Part shown: one piece after another, positions 1 through 7,960 of the stretch
How the letters are laid out: every line of letters starts with the position of its first letter
Numbering within the stretch: position 1 is the first letter of the stretch
Assembly (NCBI RefSeq): GCF_001752395.1
Contig: NZ_MKEK01000001.1
Coordinates: 2,285,147-2,349,146 of the forward strand
Length of the DNA: 64,000 nucleotides
Reading direction: 5' to 3'
DNA from: Rheinheimera salexigens
GTDB taxonomy: Bacteria; Pseudomonadota; Gammaproteobacteria; Enterobacterales; Alteromonadaceae
Translations under genes and position numbers: made by a program
Notes under the pieces: model-generated
Databases searched by the model: none
The model's input: the letters and a program-made list of their open reading frames with translations, nothing else
What the model was told of the DNA's origin: nothing

Positions 1-34
1 GCAAACAGCGAGTAATGTCTTGTAATGCACAAAA

Positions 35-343
35 TCAAGCGGCTAATTGCTGCACTTGTTGCCAGATATTTTGTACGGTTGCTTGATCTGTTTCGCTAAG
101 CTCGCCTTGGCCGATAGCGTGTTGCAAGCTACTGCTTACTTGCTGAATCAACTCGTCCACTTGGAATGGCTCTGCAGCGACTTGTAGAGTACCGACAGCT
201 AAATCAAAATGGCCGCGCAAATAACCTGACGCAAACAATTCATCATCTGTGGCTACCGGGACTAATTGATCAAAAAAATTAGCTGCGTTATCGATAAAAG
301 CATCGATATTAATTGTCATCTCGCTGTGTAAATTGCTGTTCAT
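35..343 (-). CDS. yfcL: YfcL family protein
   Basis: A 102-residue, acidic, soluble protein with no signal peptide or membrane segment. Its sequence (an N-terminal helix with IDNAANFF, then a Gln-rich C-terminal helix) resembles the YfcL family, whose function is not established. It is the last gene of a minus-strand pair: its ATG lies one base from the stop codon of the NAD-kinase-like gene, so the two are probably cotranscribed. In E. coli yfcL also lies near aroC, prmB, smrB and sixA, which fits the neighbours here. Family assignment is from resemblance and synteny. Confidence 0.75.
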   Translation of the reverse strand: MNSNLHSEMTINIDAFIDNAANFFDQLVPVATDDELFASGYLRGHFDLAVGTLQVAAEPFQVDELIQQVSSSLQHAIGQGELSETDQATVQNIWQQVQQLAA

Positions 344-344
344 G

Positions 345-1475
345 CTATTCCTCTTCCTCCCAACCTAATCGATACATAACGTAGTCGTTATAACCGGTGA
401 GTACATTAATTAATCCTGCTAATTCTTGATCCAACTTGGCGTCACCCGTATCAGCAAGTAATGGCCGACCTTGTAGCTGTTCTAATTTATCTTTGCTGGC
501 AATTACTTGAATATTACTACGACCTAAACTACGGATAATTTTCGGTGCTAACTGCTGATTTCCTCGACCAAACACATGACCTTGACCACCAATTAGGGTG
601 ATAATAAGCTGACTTGGATAACCATCAATTAAGCTAAACAACTGCTCTGCAGTAACATCCTTAGCGATTAATTGGCCGTTTTCCACTACATCTACGCCGA
701 GTAAGGTATTCTCTACGCCTAACTCTTGCATCACGGCCGCTACAGTAGAGCCTGAGCCCATTATATAGCGCACATCATCTTGCATTTGTTCAGTGATATA
801 AGCCGCTAAATCAGCTAACACCAGTTCATCGGACTCTTGCCCACCCGCTTTTACACTTTGCACATAACGCAATTGTGCCGGTATGCGCATTTCACCAAAG
901 CGCCGTGCTTTGACTACACCTTGACGAAACGCTTGTTCATCAATATCCATTACATCCGCGCTATCTAGCGAGACCAATTCACCGGCTATCAATTTGGCCA
1001 CTAACTTGCCTGCGGCAGTGGGTGATATGGCATAAACACCGGAGTGGATTTTTACCCCAGCAGGAATGCCTAAAACCGTGGTTTCTTCGGCCACCACGTT
1101 ACAAATGTTTCTGGCAGTACCATCACCACCGGCAAATAACAGCAGATCAACTTTGGCGGCCACTAAAGCTTGTGCAGCTTGCTCGGTATCTGTTGCGCTA
1201 GTGACATTCGCGTTTGGCGTATACACCACGTGGTAATTGAGTGCTAATTGCTGGCAACTCTTTTCGCCCATGTCACCTGCCACGGTGTAAACTGTAAATT
1301 GCGATTTTAACGACTCTAATTCGGCCAGGGCGGTTTGAGCTCTGTGCATCGCTTGTGGTTTTGCGCCCAATGCTATGGCTTGCTCTGCTTGACCATCAGA
1401 GCCTTTTAAACCGACACTGCCGCCTAATCCCGCTAACGGATTAATGATTAAACCTAAACGAAACCCTGTTGCCAT
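345..1475 (-). CDS. ATP-NAD kinase family protein (COG3199-type)
   Basis: This 376-residue protein has the NAD/diacylglycerol kinase fold: an N-terminal GLIINPLAGLGG strand-loop and the nucleotide-binding motif FAGGDGTARN near residue 125. COG3199 members are annotated as polyphosphate/ATP-dependent NAD kinase-like enzymes, but their true substrate is rarely tested, and the essential NadK is a different family. I chose the ATG at 1475 because a GAGG Shine-Dalgarno sits about 7 bases upstream; an in-frame TTG ten codons earlier has no such support. The C-terminal half contains GSGSTV and VIASKDKL segments typical of the family. It is upstream gene of the yfcL pair. Confidence 0.75.
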   Translation of the reverse strand: MATGFRLGLIINPLAGLGGSVGLKGSDGQAEQAIALGAKPQAMHRAQTALAELESLKSQFTVYTVAGDMGEKSCQQLALNYHVVYTPNANVTSATDTEQAAQALVAAKVDLLLFAGGDGTARNICNVVAEETTVLGIPAGVKIHSGVYAISPTAAGKLVAKLIAGELVSLDSADVMDIDEQAFRQGVVKARRFGEMRIPAQLRYVQSVKAGGQESDELVLADLAAYITEQMQDDVRYIMGSGSTVAAVMQELGVENTLLGVDVVENGQLIAKDVTAEQLFSLIDGYPSQLIITLIGGQGHVFGRGNQQLAPKIIRSLGRSNIQVIASKDKLEQLQGRPLLADTGDAKLDQELAGLINVLTGYNDYVMYRLGWEEEE

Positions 1476-1674
1476 GTCATGACCTCGAGAACCAGCAAAA
1501 AACAAGCCTAAAAATGGCCGTTATTGTATATAAATATTACGCAATTGCCCAGCTAAGCAGAAGTGATTAGCCATTACAGTGTTGCTTGTATAACAGATCC
1601 GACTACTTTAAAGTGCTTAGTTAAAGTACACGTTACAGTAATAGTGTTAAGCATAGGCGCGGGATAATAATATA

Positions 1675-3063
1675 ATGAAACAGCAATTCGACAGTTTAAA
1701 ACAGCAATTTACTCAATCCCCCTACCCCAGCCTCGCGCAGCGCACCCAATGGCTACAAGCGCTGGAAAAAGGCGTACGGCACTATAGTGATAAATTATGC
1801 CAAGCCTTAAGTATCGATTTTGGCCACCGCAGTATTGATGAAACTCGACTCCTAGAAATTATGCCAACCTTAAGTGGCATTGATTATCAGATTAAGCATG
1901 TTAAACGCTGGATGAAAGTCAAAAATCGCCAGGTTCATTATAGTTATTGGCCTGCCAGCAATCAGCTAATGCCGCAGCCTTTAGGCGTAGTGGGCATTAT
2001 AGTGCCATGGAACTATCCCATTTATTTAGCCACTGGGCCTTTGATGGCAGCGTTAGCCGCAGGCAATAAGGTAATGCTGAAACTATCGGAGTATACGCCC
2101 GCCACCAATAGCGTAATTAACGCCATGTTAAGCGAATTCTTACCCGAACAAGTGATTGTTATAGAAGGTGATGCCGAAGTTGCTGCAGAGTTTTCTAGCT
2201 TAGCTTTTGATCATTTGCTGTTTACCGGATCTAGCAATATAGGTCGTAAAGTGATGCAGGCCGCGGCGGCAAACTTAACCCCAGTGACATTAGAGTTAGG
2301 TGGCAAATCACCGGTATTAATTGCTAAAGATGCCAACTTAGCTTCGGTTATGCCACGATTGTTATTTGGTAAAACCGCTAACGCGGGCCAAACTTGTGTG
2401 GCTCCGGATTATGTTTTATTACCGCGCGAACAATTAGATTTGTTTATTAAAACAGCTAAGCAACGCTTTAAACGATTTTATCCCGCAGGCGTACAGAGTA
2501 CCGATTATTCTGCCATCATAAATCAACAGCAATTTTCGCGATTACAGTCATATTTAGCGGAAGCAGAACAAGCTCAAGCCCAAATTATTTCGCTTGACGA
2601 ACAGCATTGGCAACAAAGCAGCCAACGTAAATTGGCGCCGCAATTAGTGATTAATGCGCCTTTAGATGCAGCAATATGGCAGCAAGAAATCTTTGGGCCG
2701 ATATTACCCATTATGTTGTACGATGATATTGAACAAGCCATTAGCTTTATTAATCAACAACCTAGGCCGTTAGCGCTGTATTTGTTTAGCCCATCAACAG
2801 AACTGCAGCAACAGGTTATGCAGCGCACCCACGCGGGCGGCGTCTGTATTAATGATAGCCTAATGCATGTGGCACAGGATGATCTACCCTTTGGTGGCAT
2901 TGGCCCATCAGGAATGGGCGCTTACCATGGTGAAGCTGGATTTTTAACCTTTTCTCATCAAAAAGCCATTCATAAAAAAGGCCGATTTAGCAGTGGCCGT
3001 TTTATTTACCCACCCTTTAATCGGACATTTTTTCGGTTAATTCTTAATTGGTTGCTGCGTTAG
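1675..3063 (+). CDS. Coniferyl-type aldehyde dehydrogenase
   Basis: An NAD(P)-dependent aldehyde dehydrogenase of 462 residues. Visible catalytic elements are PWN (Asn113), LELGGKSP with the general base Glu207, and NAGQTC with the nucleophile Cys241. The short N-terminus and the FGGIGPSGMGAYHGEAGF stretch near the C-terminus match the coniferyl aldehyde dehydrogenase (CalB-like) subfamily, which oxidises aromatic and medium-chain aldehydes to acids. The physiological substrate cannot be read from sequence. It is a single plus-strand gene. Its last 20 bases overlap the end of the convergent MFS gene, so each transcript must read into the other's 3' end. Confidence 0.85.
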   Translation: MKQQFDSLKQQFTQSPYPSLAQRTQWLQALEKGVRHYSDKLCQALSIDFGHRSIDETRLLEIMPTLSGIDYQIKHVKRWMKVKNRQVHYSYWPASNQLMPQPLGVVGIIVPWNYPIYLATGPLMAALAAGNKVMLKLSEYTPATNSVINAMLSEFLPEQVIVIEGDAEVAAEFSSLAFDHLLFTGSSNIGRKVMQAAAANLTPVTLELGGKSPVLIAKDANLASVMPRLLFGKTANAGQTCVAPDYVLLPREQLDLFIKTAKQRFKRFYPAGVQSTDYSAIINQQQFSRLQSYLAEAEQAQAQIISLDEQHWQQSSQRKLAPQLVINAPLDAAIWQQEIFGPILPIMLYDDIEQAISFINQQPRPLALYLFSPSTELQQQVMQRTHAGGVCINDSLMHVAQDDLPFGGIGPSGMGAYHGEAGFLTFSHQKAIHKKGRFSSGRFIYPPFNRTFFRLILNWLLR

Positions 3064-4210
3064 GGATCACCTTAGGCAGCGAAATTGCTAACATAGTGGC
3101 GACTAAGGCTAAGCCCGCAGCAGCAAGAAAGGTAAAACTTGCTCCTGCGCCATCTTGCCATAATAAACCTGAGACATAAGCGCCAATTGCACCACCGCCA
3201 CCATAAATAACACCGGCATAAAATGCTTGGCCCTTACTGCGAAAGTGTTTAGGGAAAAACTGTTGAATAAACTGCATGGCGCAACAGTGAGCTATAGCAA
3301 AACTGCCAGCATGTAACATCATACTAAACGCTAATACCCAAGCGTTATCAGCGAACATAGCCACTAAAGCCCAACGTAACACTGTTAAGCTATAGCAAAT
3401 ACTGAGTAAAAATTTATAGCTACGATTACGTAATATTTTACCGGCATAATAAAAAGCTATAATTTCAGCAGCAACAGCAATACCTATAAATAAGCCGGTT
3501 TGGGTACCACTGTAACCAATATCCCGACTATAGAGGGTGAAAAAGCCATAATAAGGAGCAAAGCTCATTTGCAGCAATAAAGCCGCAGCCATAAAACGCA
3601 ATAATAAAGGGTTTTTTAACACATCGATAAAACGTTGACTGACCGCTGAGGTACTAAGACTCAAACTAATAGGCGGTAATAAAAACAAACTGGACAATAA
3701 CAATATTAAAAATAATAACGCCGAAGCAGGTATAAATTCACTGCCAAAAATTTCAAATAACCAACCGCCCAACATAACTAAAACAATATAGCCCACACTA
3801 CCAAAGCTGCGTATCCGACTATAAGCTTGAGTATCATCATTTAAAAAATGAAACGCCGATACTTCAAGTTGCGGTAAAATAGCGGTCCAAAAAAAACTAA
3901 ATAAAGTAAAGCCAATAAGTAACGGCCAGAAGCCAATATCAGCAAAGCTACTACACCAGCCTAGGATGGCTAATACTGCCCCGCTACGCATAATTAACAT
4001 CGGCTTACCGGTGCGCTCGGCTAGTGCGGCCCAAATATTAGGCCCGACAATTCGACTTGCCGTTACGATAGCCAACAATAGGCCTATTTCGGCTGAGTCT
4101 AACCCTCTGCCGTCTAAAAACAGGCCAAAATAAGGCACAAATACACCAAGTACACCAAAATACGTAAAGTAGGCCAGCATAAGCGCTGGCCGAGCTGAAG
4201 CAGCAGACAT
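3044..4210 (-). CDS. MFS transporter, HcaT/3-phenylpropionate permease-like
   Basis: A 388-residue polytopic inner-membrane protein with about 12 predicted transmembrane segments. The N-terminal stretch LAYFTYFGVLGVFVPYFGL and the overall layout resemble the LacY-like MFS branch containing HcaT and nucleoside:H+ symporters. The substrate is unknown; a small organic acid or sugar is an inference from the family. The ATG at 4210 has AGGT about 6 bases upstream. It lies downstream of aroC on the same strand with a 143-bp gap, so cotranscription with prmB-aroC is possible but not shown. Its 3' end overlaps the convergent aldehyde dehydrogenase by 20 bp. Confidence 0.8.
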   Translation of the reverse strand: MSAASARPALMLAYFTYFGVLGVFVPYFGLFLDGRGLDSAEIGLLLAIVTASRIVGPNIWAALAERTGKPMLIMRSGAVLAILGWCSSFADIGFWPLLIGFTLFSFFWTAILPQLEVSAFHFLNDDTQAYSRIRSFGSVGYIVLVMLGGWLFEIFGSEFIPASALLFLILLLSSLFLLPPISLSLSTSAVSQRFIDVLKNPLLLRFMAAALLLQMSFAPYYGFFTLYSRDIGYSGTQTGLFIGIAVAAEIIAFYYAGKILRNRSYKFLLSICYSLTVLRWALVAMFADNAWVLAFSMMLHAGSFAIAHCCAMQFIQQFFPKHFRSKGQAFYAGVIYGGGGAIGAYVSGLLWQDGAGASFTFLAAAGLALVATMLAISLPKVIPNAATN

Positions 4211-4353
4211 GAATTACCTAAATTACTTAATAAAAGCTAATTGATTATAGCTTTTGGATGATGAATGTTTTTAATTTGCCAAATTAAATTGTTTATAATG
4301 GCTTAGCTTATATTTAATTAAAACACCTAGTTGCAATGATAGGCAAAGACGCT

Positions 4354-5448
4354 TTAATTGCGCGCAATATCTGGTGTGGTTACATGAACGTGCGCATTTT
4401 GCGCTCTATGGCGCATATAATGATCCATTAACACAATCGCTAACATGGCTTCAGCTATTGGCACAGCTCTTATACCCACACATGGATCATGACGACCTTT
4501 AGTGATCATATCAATTTCATCGCCTTGGCTATTAATGCTTTTGCCTGGCACGCTAATGCTTGAAGTGGGTTTAAGCGCCATACTGACCGTTATATCTTGA
4601 CCAGAAGAAATACCGCCTAATACGCCACCAGAATGATTAGCGCTAAAGCCTTGATTACTTAGCTCATCACGATGGGTTGAACCACGTTGTTCAACCACCG
4701 CAAAACCGTCACCTATTTCTACCGCTTTAACCGCGTTAATACTCATAATGGCATGAGCAATATCGGCATCTAAGCGATCAAACACTGGCTCGCCCCAACC
4801 TACAGGTACATTAGATACAACGACATTTATCCGTGCACCTACCGAGTCGCCGGCTTTCTTTAACTCGCGCATGTACTGATCTAAGTCTTCGATTTTATCA
4901 GCATCAGGGGCAAAAAACGGATTATTATTGACCTCTGCCCAATCTAGTTTAGCCATTTTAACTGGGCCAAGTTGCGCCAAATAACCCCGCACTTGAATAC
5001 CACATTGTTCGAATAGATATTTTTTAGCAATAGCCCCTGCTGCGACGCGTACGGCGGTTTCGCGAGCAGATGATCGGCCACCGCCGCGATAATCGCGAAT
5101 ACCATACTTGTGCCAATAGGTATAGTCAGCATGACCGGGGCGAAACACATCTTTAATAGCCGAATAGTCTTGCGAGCGTTGGTCAGTATTTTCAATGAGT
5201 AAACCAATACTGGTACCTGTAGTGGTATCTTCAAATACGCCGGATAATATTTTAACAATATCATCCTCTCGTCTAGCTGTAGTGTAACGCGATGTACCTG
5301 GCTTACGCCGGTCTAAATCTAGTTGTAAGTCTTCTGCTGTTAATGTCATCCCTGGCGGACAACCATCAATAACGCCCCCTATCGCAGGGCCATGACTTTC
5401 ACCAAAGGTGGTGACTTTAAATAGTTGTCCAATGCTGTTACCGGCCAT
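4354..5448 (-). CDS. aroC: Chorismate synthase
   Basis: Chorismate synthase (364 residues) performs the last step of the shikimate pathway: anti-1,4-elimination of phosphate from 5-enolpyruvylshikimate-3-phosphate, needing reduced FMN. The N-terminus [19 protein letters not shown], the mid-protein [13 protein letters not shown] signature and the C-terminal [18 protein letters not shown] are all present, and the length is normal for the bacterial enzyme. It follows prmB by 34 bp on the same strand, the same order as in E. coli, so a prmB-aroC operon is likely. Cytoplasmic. Confidence 0.97.
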   Translation of the reverse strand: MAGNSIGQLFKVTTFGESHGPAIGGVIDGCPPGMTLTAEDLQLDLDRRKPGTSRYTTARREDDIVKILSGVFEDTTTGTSIGLLIENTDQRSQDYSAIKDVFRPGHADYTYWHKYGIRDYRGGGRSSARETAVRVAAGAIAKKYLFEQCGIQVRGYLAQLGPVKMAKLDWAEVNNNPFFAPDADKIEDLDQYMRELKKAGDSVGARINVVVSNVPVGWGEPVFDRLDADIAHAIMSINAVKAVEIGDGFAVVEQRGSTHRDELSNQGFSANHSGGVLGGISSGQDITVSMALKPTSSISVPGKSINSQGDEIDMITKGRHDPCVGIRAVPIAEAMLAIVLMDHYMRHRAQNAHVHVTTPDIARN

Positions 5449-5482
5449 TGCTACTCCTCAACCTGATTAGCTATCAATATGT

Positions 5483-6433
5483 TTATAGTTCAAAAAAGTG
5501 CAGGCAGCGCTGTAATTCAGCTTTAGTAATAGCAAACACGCCGATACCGCCATGTTTAAATTCTAACCAGTCAAACTTAACTTCAGGCAATTGCTGCTGC
5601 AATTGCACCATGCTATTACCCACTTCACAGATTAATACGCCACCCTCATTAAGATGGCTGGCTGCTTGGGCTAAAATGCGTCGTGTTAAGGCTAAACCAT
5701 CTTCACCCGAGGCTAAGCCCAGTTCTGGCTCATGATGATACTCTTCGGGTAAGTCCGCCATATCTTCAGCATCAACATAAGGCGGATTAGTTACGATTAA
5801 ATCATACTTAGCACCGATTAAGGCATCATAACCATCAGACAGTATGGGATAGACGCGGTGCTCAACATGATGTTGTTCAATATTAAATTGGGCAATTTCT
5901 AATGCATCGGGGCTAATATCAACCGCATCAACTTCTGCTTCAGGAAAAGCATAAGCACACGCAATAGCAATGCAACCTGAGCCAGTACATAAATCTAAAA
6001 TATTATGCACAGCATGGCCGTTAAGTTGCTGAGCAAACTTGTCGGCAATTAATTCTGCAATCGGTGAGCGCGGAATTAACACCCGCTCATCAACATAAAA
6101 GGCTAATCCGGCAAAATAAGCTTGATTAGTTAAATAAGCCGCTGGTAAGCGCTGGCTAATGCGCTGCTGTAATAAGTAAACAAAGGCTTCACGCTCTTGT
6201 TTTATTAAACGCACATTTAATAGCTTGTCGTCGGTTAAGGGGGGCAAATGCAACACGTAACATAATAATGCTGCCGCCTCGTCCCAAGGATTATCTGTGC
6301 CGTGGCCCAAATAAACTTCAGCCTGATTTAACTGGCTAACGGCAAACCGTAACCAATCATGCACGGTAACTAGCTCAGCGATAGCATCTGCTATACACTC
6401 AGCACTTAAAAATAATTCGCTAGATTCAGCCAT
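5483..6433 (-). CDS. prmB: Ribosomal protein uL3 glutamine N5-methyltransferase
   Basis: A 316-residue SAM-dependent methyltransferase. It has the SAM-binding DLCTGSGC (residues 147-154) and the NPPY motif (216-219) that positions the target glutamine amide. The long N-terminal helical domain and the aroC-prmB-smrB-sixA context identify it as PrmB, which methylates ribosomal protein L3, rather than PrmC, which acts on release factors. It is divergent from smrB across 68 bp and upstream of aroC. Length and motifs are normal. Confidence 0.95.
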   Translation of the reverse strand: MAESSELFLSAECIADAIAELVTVHDWLRFAVSQLNQAEVYLGHGTDNPWDEAAALLCYVLHLPPLTDDKLLNVRLIKQEREAFVYLLQQRISQRLPAAYLTNQAYFAGLAFYVDERVLIPRSPIAELIADKFAQQLNGHAVHNILDLCTGSGCIAIACAYAFPEAEVDAVDISPDALEIAQFNIEQHHVEHRVYPILSDGYDALIGAKYDLIVTNPPYVDAEDMADLPEEYHHEPELGLASGEDGLALTRRILAQAASHLNEGGVLICEVGNSMVQLQQQLPEVKFDWLEFKHGGIGVFAITKAELQRCLHFFEL

Positions 6434-6501
6434 GTTTTAGGTAAGCTCTTTTTGTAAAAACGATTTTTGTAATAAACGGTCAGATTAAGTAGACTTGGAC
6501 G

Positions 6502-7131
6502 ATGCAGAATAAAAACTCTCAGCTGTTAAAAACGCTATTAACAGCTGTATCAGCAAAAACACTGTCTACAAAAGCAGTGTCAAAAAAAGTGCTAAAAGCA
6601 TCATCAGCCGTATCGCCAGACGTTACAGACGAAGATAGCCAACTGTTTCGCCAGTCGATAGCAGGCGCTAGGCCTATTACCCAAGATAAGATACCGCCTG
6701 TTGCCGCCCTGAGCAAGCAAAAAAGACGTGCAGACGTCTCTGCAAACACGCTAGCTAACGATTTATTTTACTTTTCTGATCAATATGAAGGCTATATTGA
6801 TCAAGGCGGTAGTCACAACTATGTGCAAACCGGTGATGACGTTCATTTAAGTGGCCGATTAAAGCGTGGCGAGTTTCAACCGCAAGTGATATTAGACCTG
6901 CACGGCATGACGTCTGCTGAAGCTAAAATAGAGTTGGCGGGTTTATTGGCTTATTGTGAACAAAAACACCTAAACTGTGCCTGTGTTGTGCATGGCAAGG
7001 GCTTAGGTATTTTAGCCCGTAAAGTGCCCAACTGGCTTATTCAACACCCCAATGTCCGCGCATTTCATACCGCCCCAAAAAGCTGGGGTAAAAATGGCGC
7101 CTTGTTATTATTACTAAAAATAAAAGCTTAA
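6502..7131 (+). CDS. smrB: SmrB, ribosome-rescue endonuclease
   Basis: A 209-residue protein with a C-terminal Smr domain: DLHG (132-135) and HGKG (164-167) are the conserved motifs. In E. coli SmrB cleaves mRNA between collided ribosomes to start rescue. Upstream of the domain is the family motif GARPITQDKI (55-64). The N-terminal 45 residues are Lys/Ser/Ala-rich, longer than in the 183-residue E. coli protein, and probably disordered. It is divergent from prmB, as in enterobacteria. Confidence 0.93.
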   Translation: MQNKNSQLLKTLLTAVSAKTLSTKAVSKKVLKASSAVSPDVTDEDSQLFRQSIAGARPITQDKIPPVAALSKQKRRADVSANTLANDLFYFSDQYEGYIDQGGSHNYVQTGDDVHLSGRLKRGEFQPQVILDLHGMTSAEAKIELAGLLAYCEQKHLNCACVVHGKGLGILARKVPNWLIQHPNVRAFHTAPKSWGKNGALLLLLKIKA

Positions 7132-7222
7132 CCACTTAACCGTATAACAAGGCATTTAAAGAGTATTAGCTAGCAATCGCGATAGCCGGTACAAGCAGGA
7201 AAATTGCCATACTGACTAATTT

Positions 7223-7717
7223 TTATAAGCTTAACAGGGCTAAATCTTCAGTAGATATCGACTCAATTAATTGTCCCTGCTGCTTTGGTTGATAAGCAAT
7301 ACAGGCTAGCTGAGCAGGACTAAACACCGGTGCTTGACCCGCATCAGTGAACTGAGCCACTAAAAAGCTGACTAACGGCATATGCGATACCAGTAAAATC
7401 CGAGCATCTGGCTTAGTCGCTAAACAGACATCTAAGTACGATTGAAAGCTTGCCGCGTTAGCATCTGGCACTAGATCAGTAACCAAGTCTAACTGGCTAA
7501 AAGAAGGTTGCTTGGCTAACATTAACTCTGCAGTTTGTTGGGTACGTAAATACGGACTAGACCAAACCCAATCAAAGTTACCATGCTGCTGATATAACCA
7601 GTTAGCCATCTGAGTAACTTCATCAACACCCTTTGGTGTTAATGGTCTTAATTTATCGGAAGCAGCCATAGGCTCTGCTTCACCATGACGCATAATAACA
7701 AGATTTACCATTGACAT
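7223..7717 (-). CDS. sixA: Phosphohistidine phosphatase SixA
   Basis: A 164-residue histidine-phosphatase-superfamily protein with the catalytic MRHGEAEP motif at the N-terminus (His11) and the second conserved histidine in LLVSHMPL. SixA removes phosphate from phosphohistidine on HPt domains and on the nitrogen phosphotransferase protein NPr in E. coli. It converges on smrB with a 91-bp gap in which I see no clear terminator. ATG codons occur at residues 1 and 3; either could be used. Confidence 0.92.
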   Translation of the reverse strand: MSMVNLVIMRHGEAEPMAASDKLRPLTPKGVDEVTQMANWLYQQHGNFDWVWSSPYLRTQQTAELMLAKQPSFSQLDLVTDLVPDANAASFQSYLDVCLATKPDARILLVSHMPLVSFLVAQFTDAGQAPVFSPAQLACIAYQPKQQGQLIESISTEDLALLSL

Positions 7718-7960
7718 AATACCATGCTACTTAATAAGTCCTGTTGTTGAGGTATAGGCCGCAAACAATATGCACGCTATACATTACTCGAGTCAAAATT
7801 GTGCGCTATCATAAAGAAAGATATGGCTTAGTGTAACTGTTAATAATGCATAAAAACTAGGGTAGTTATTACTTATTGCTATGACTACATTTTACTATGC
7901 CAATTTCTAACCAGTTAAGTATCAACCTTTAACCTCTGGGTTGAGAAAAAAGGATCTAGT

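Noticed and set aside
5448..5735. Plus-strand frame opposite prmB
   Set aside because: Lies wholly on the antisense of prmB, Cys/Asn-rich, with no family resemblance: a shadow frame.
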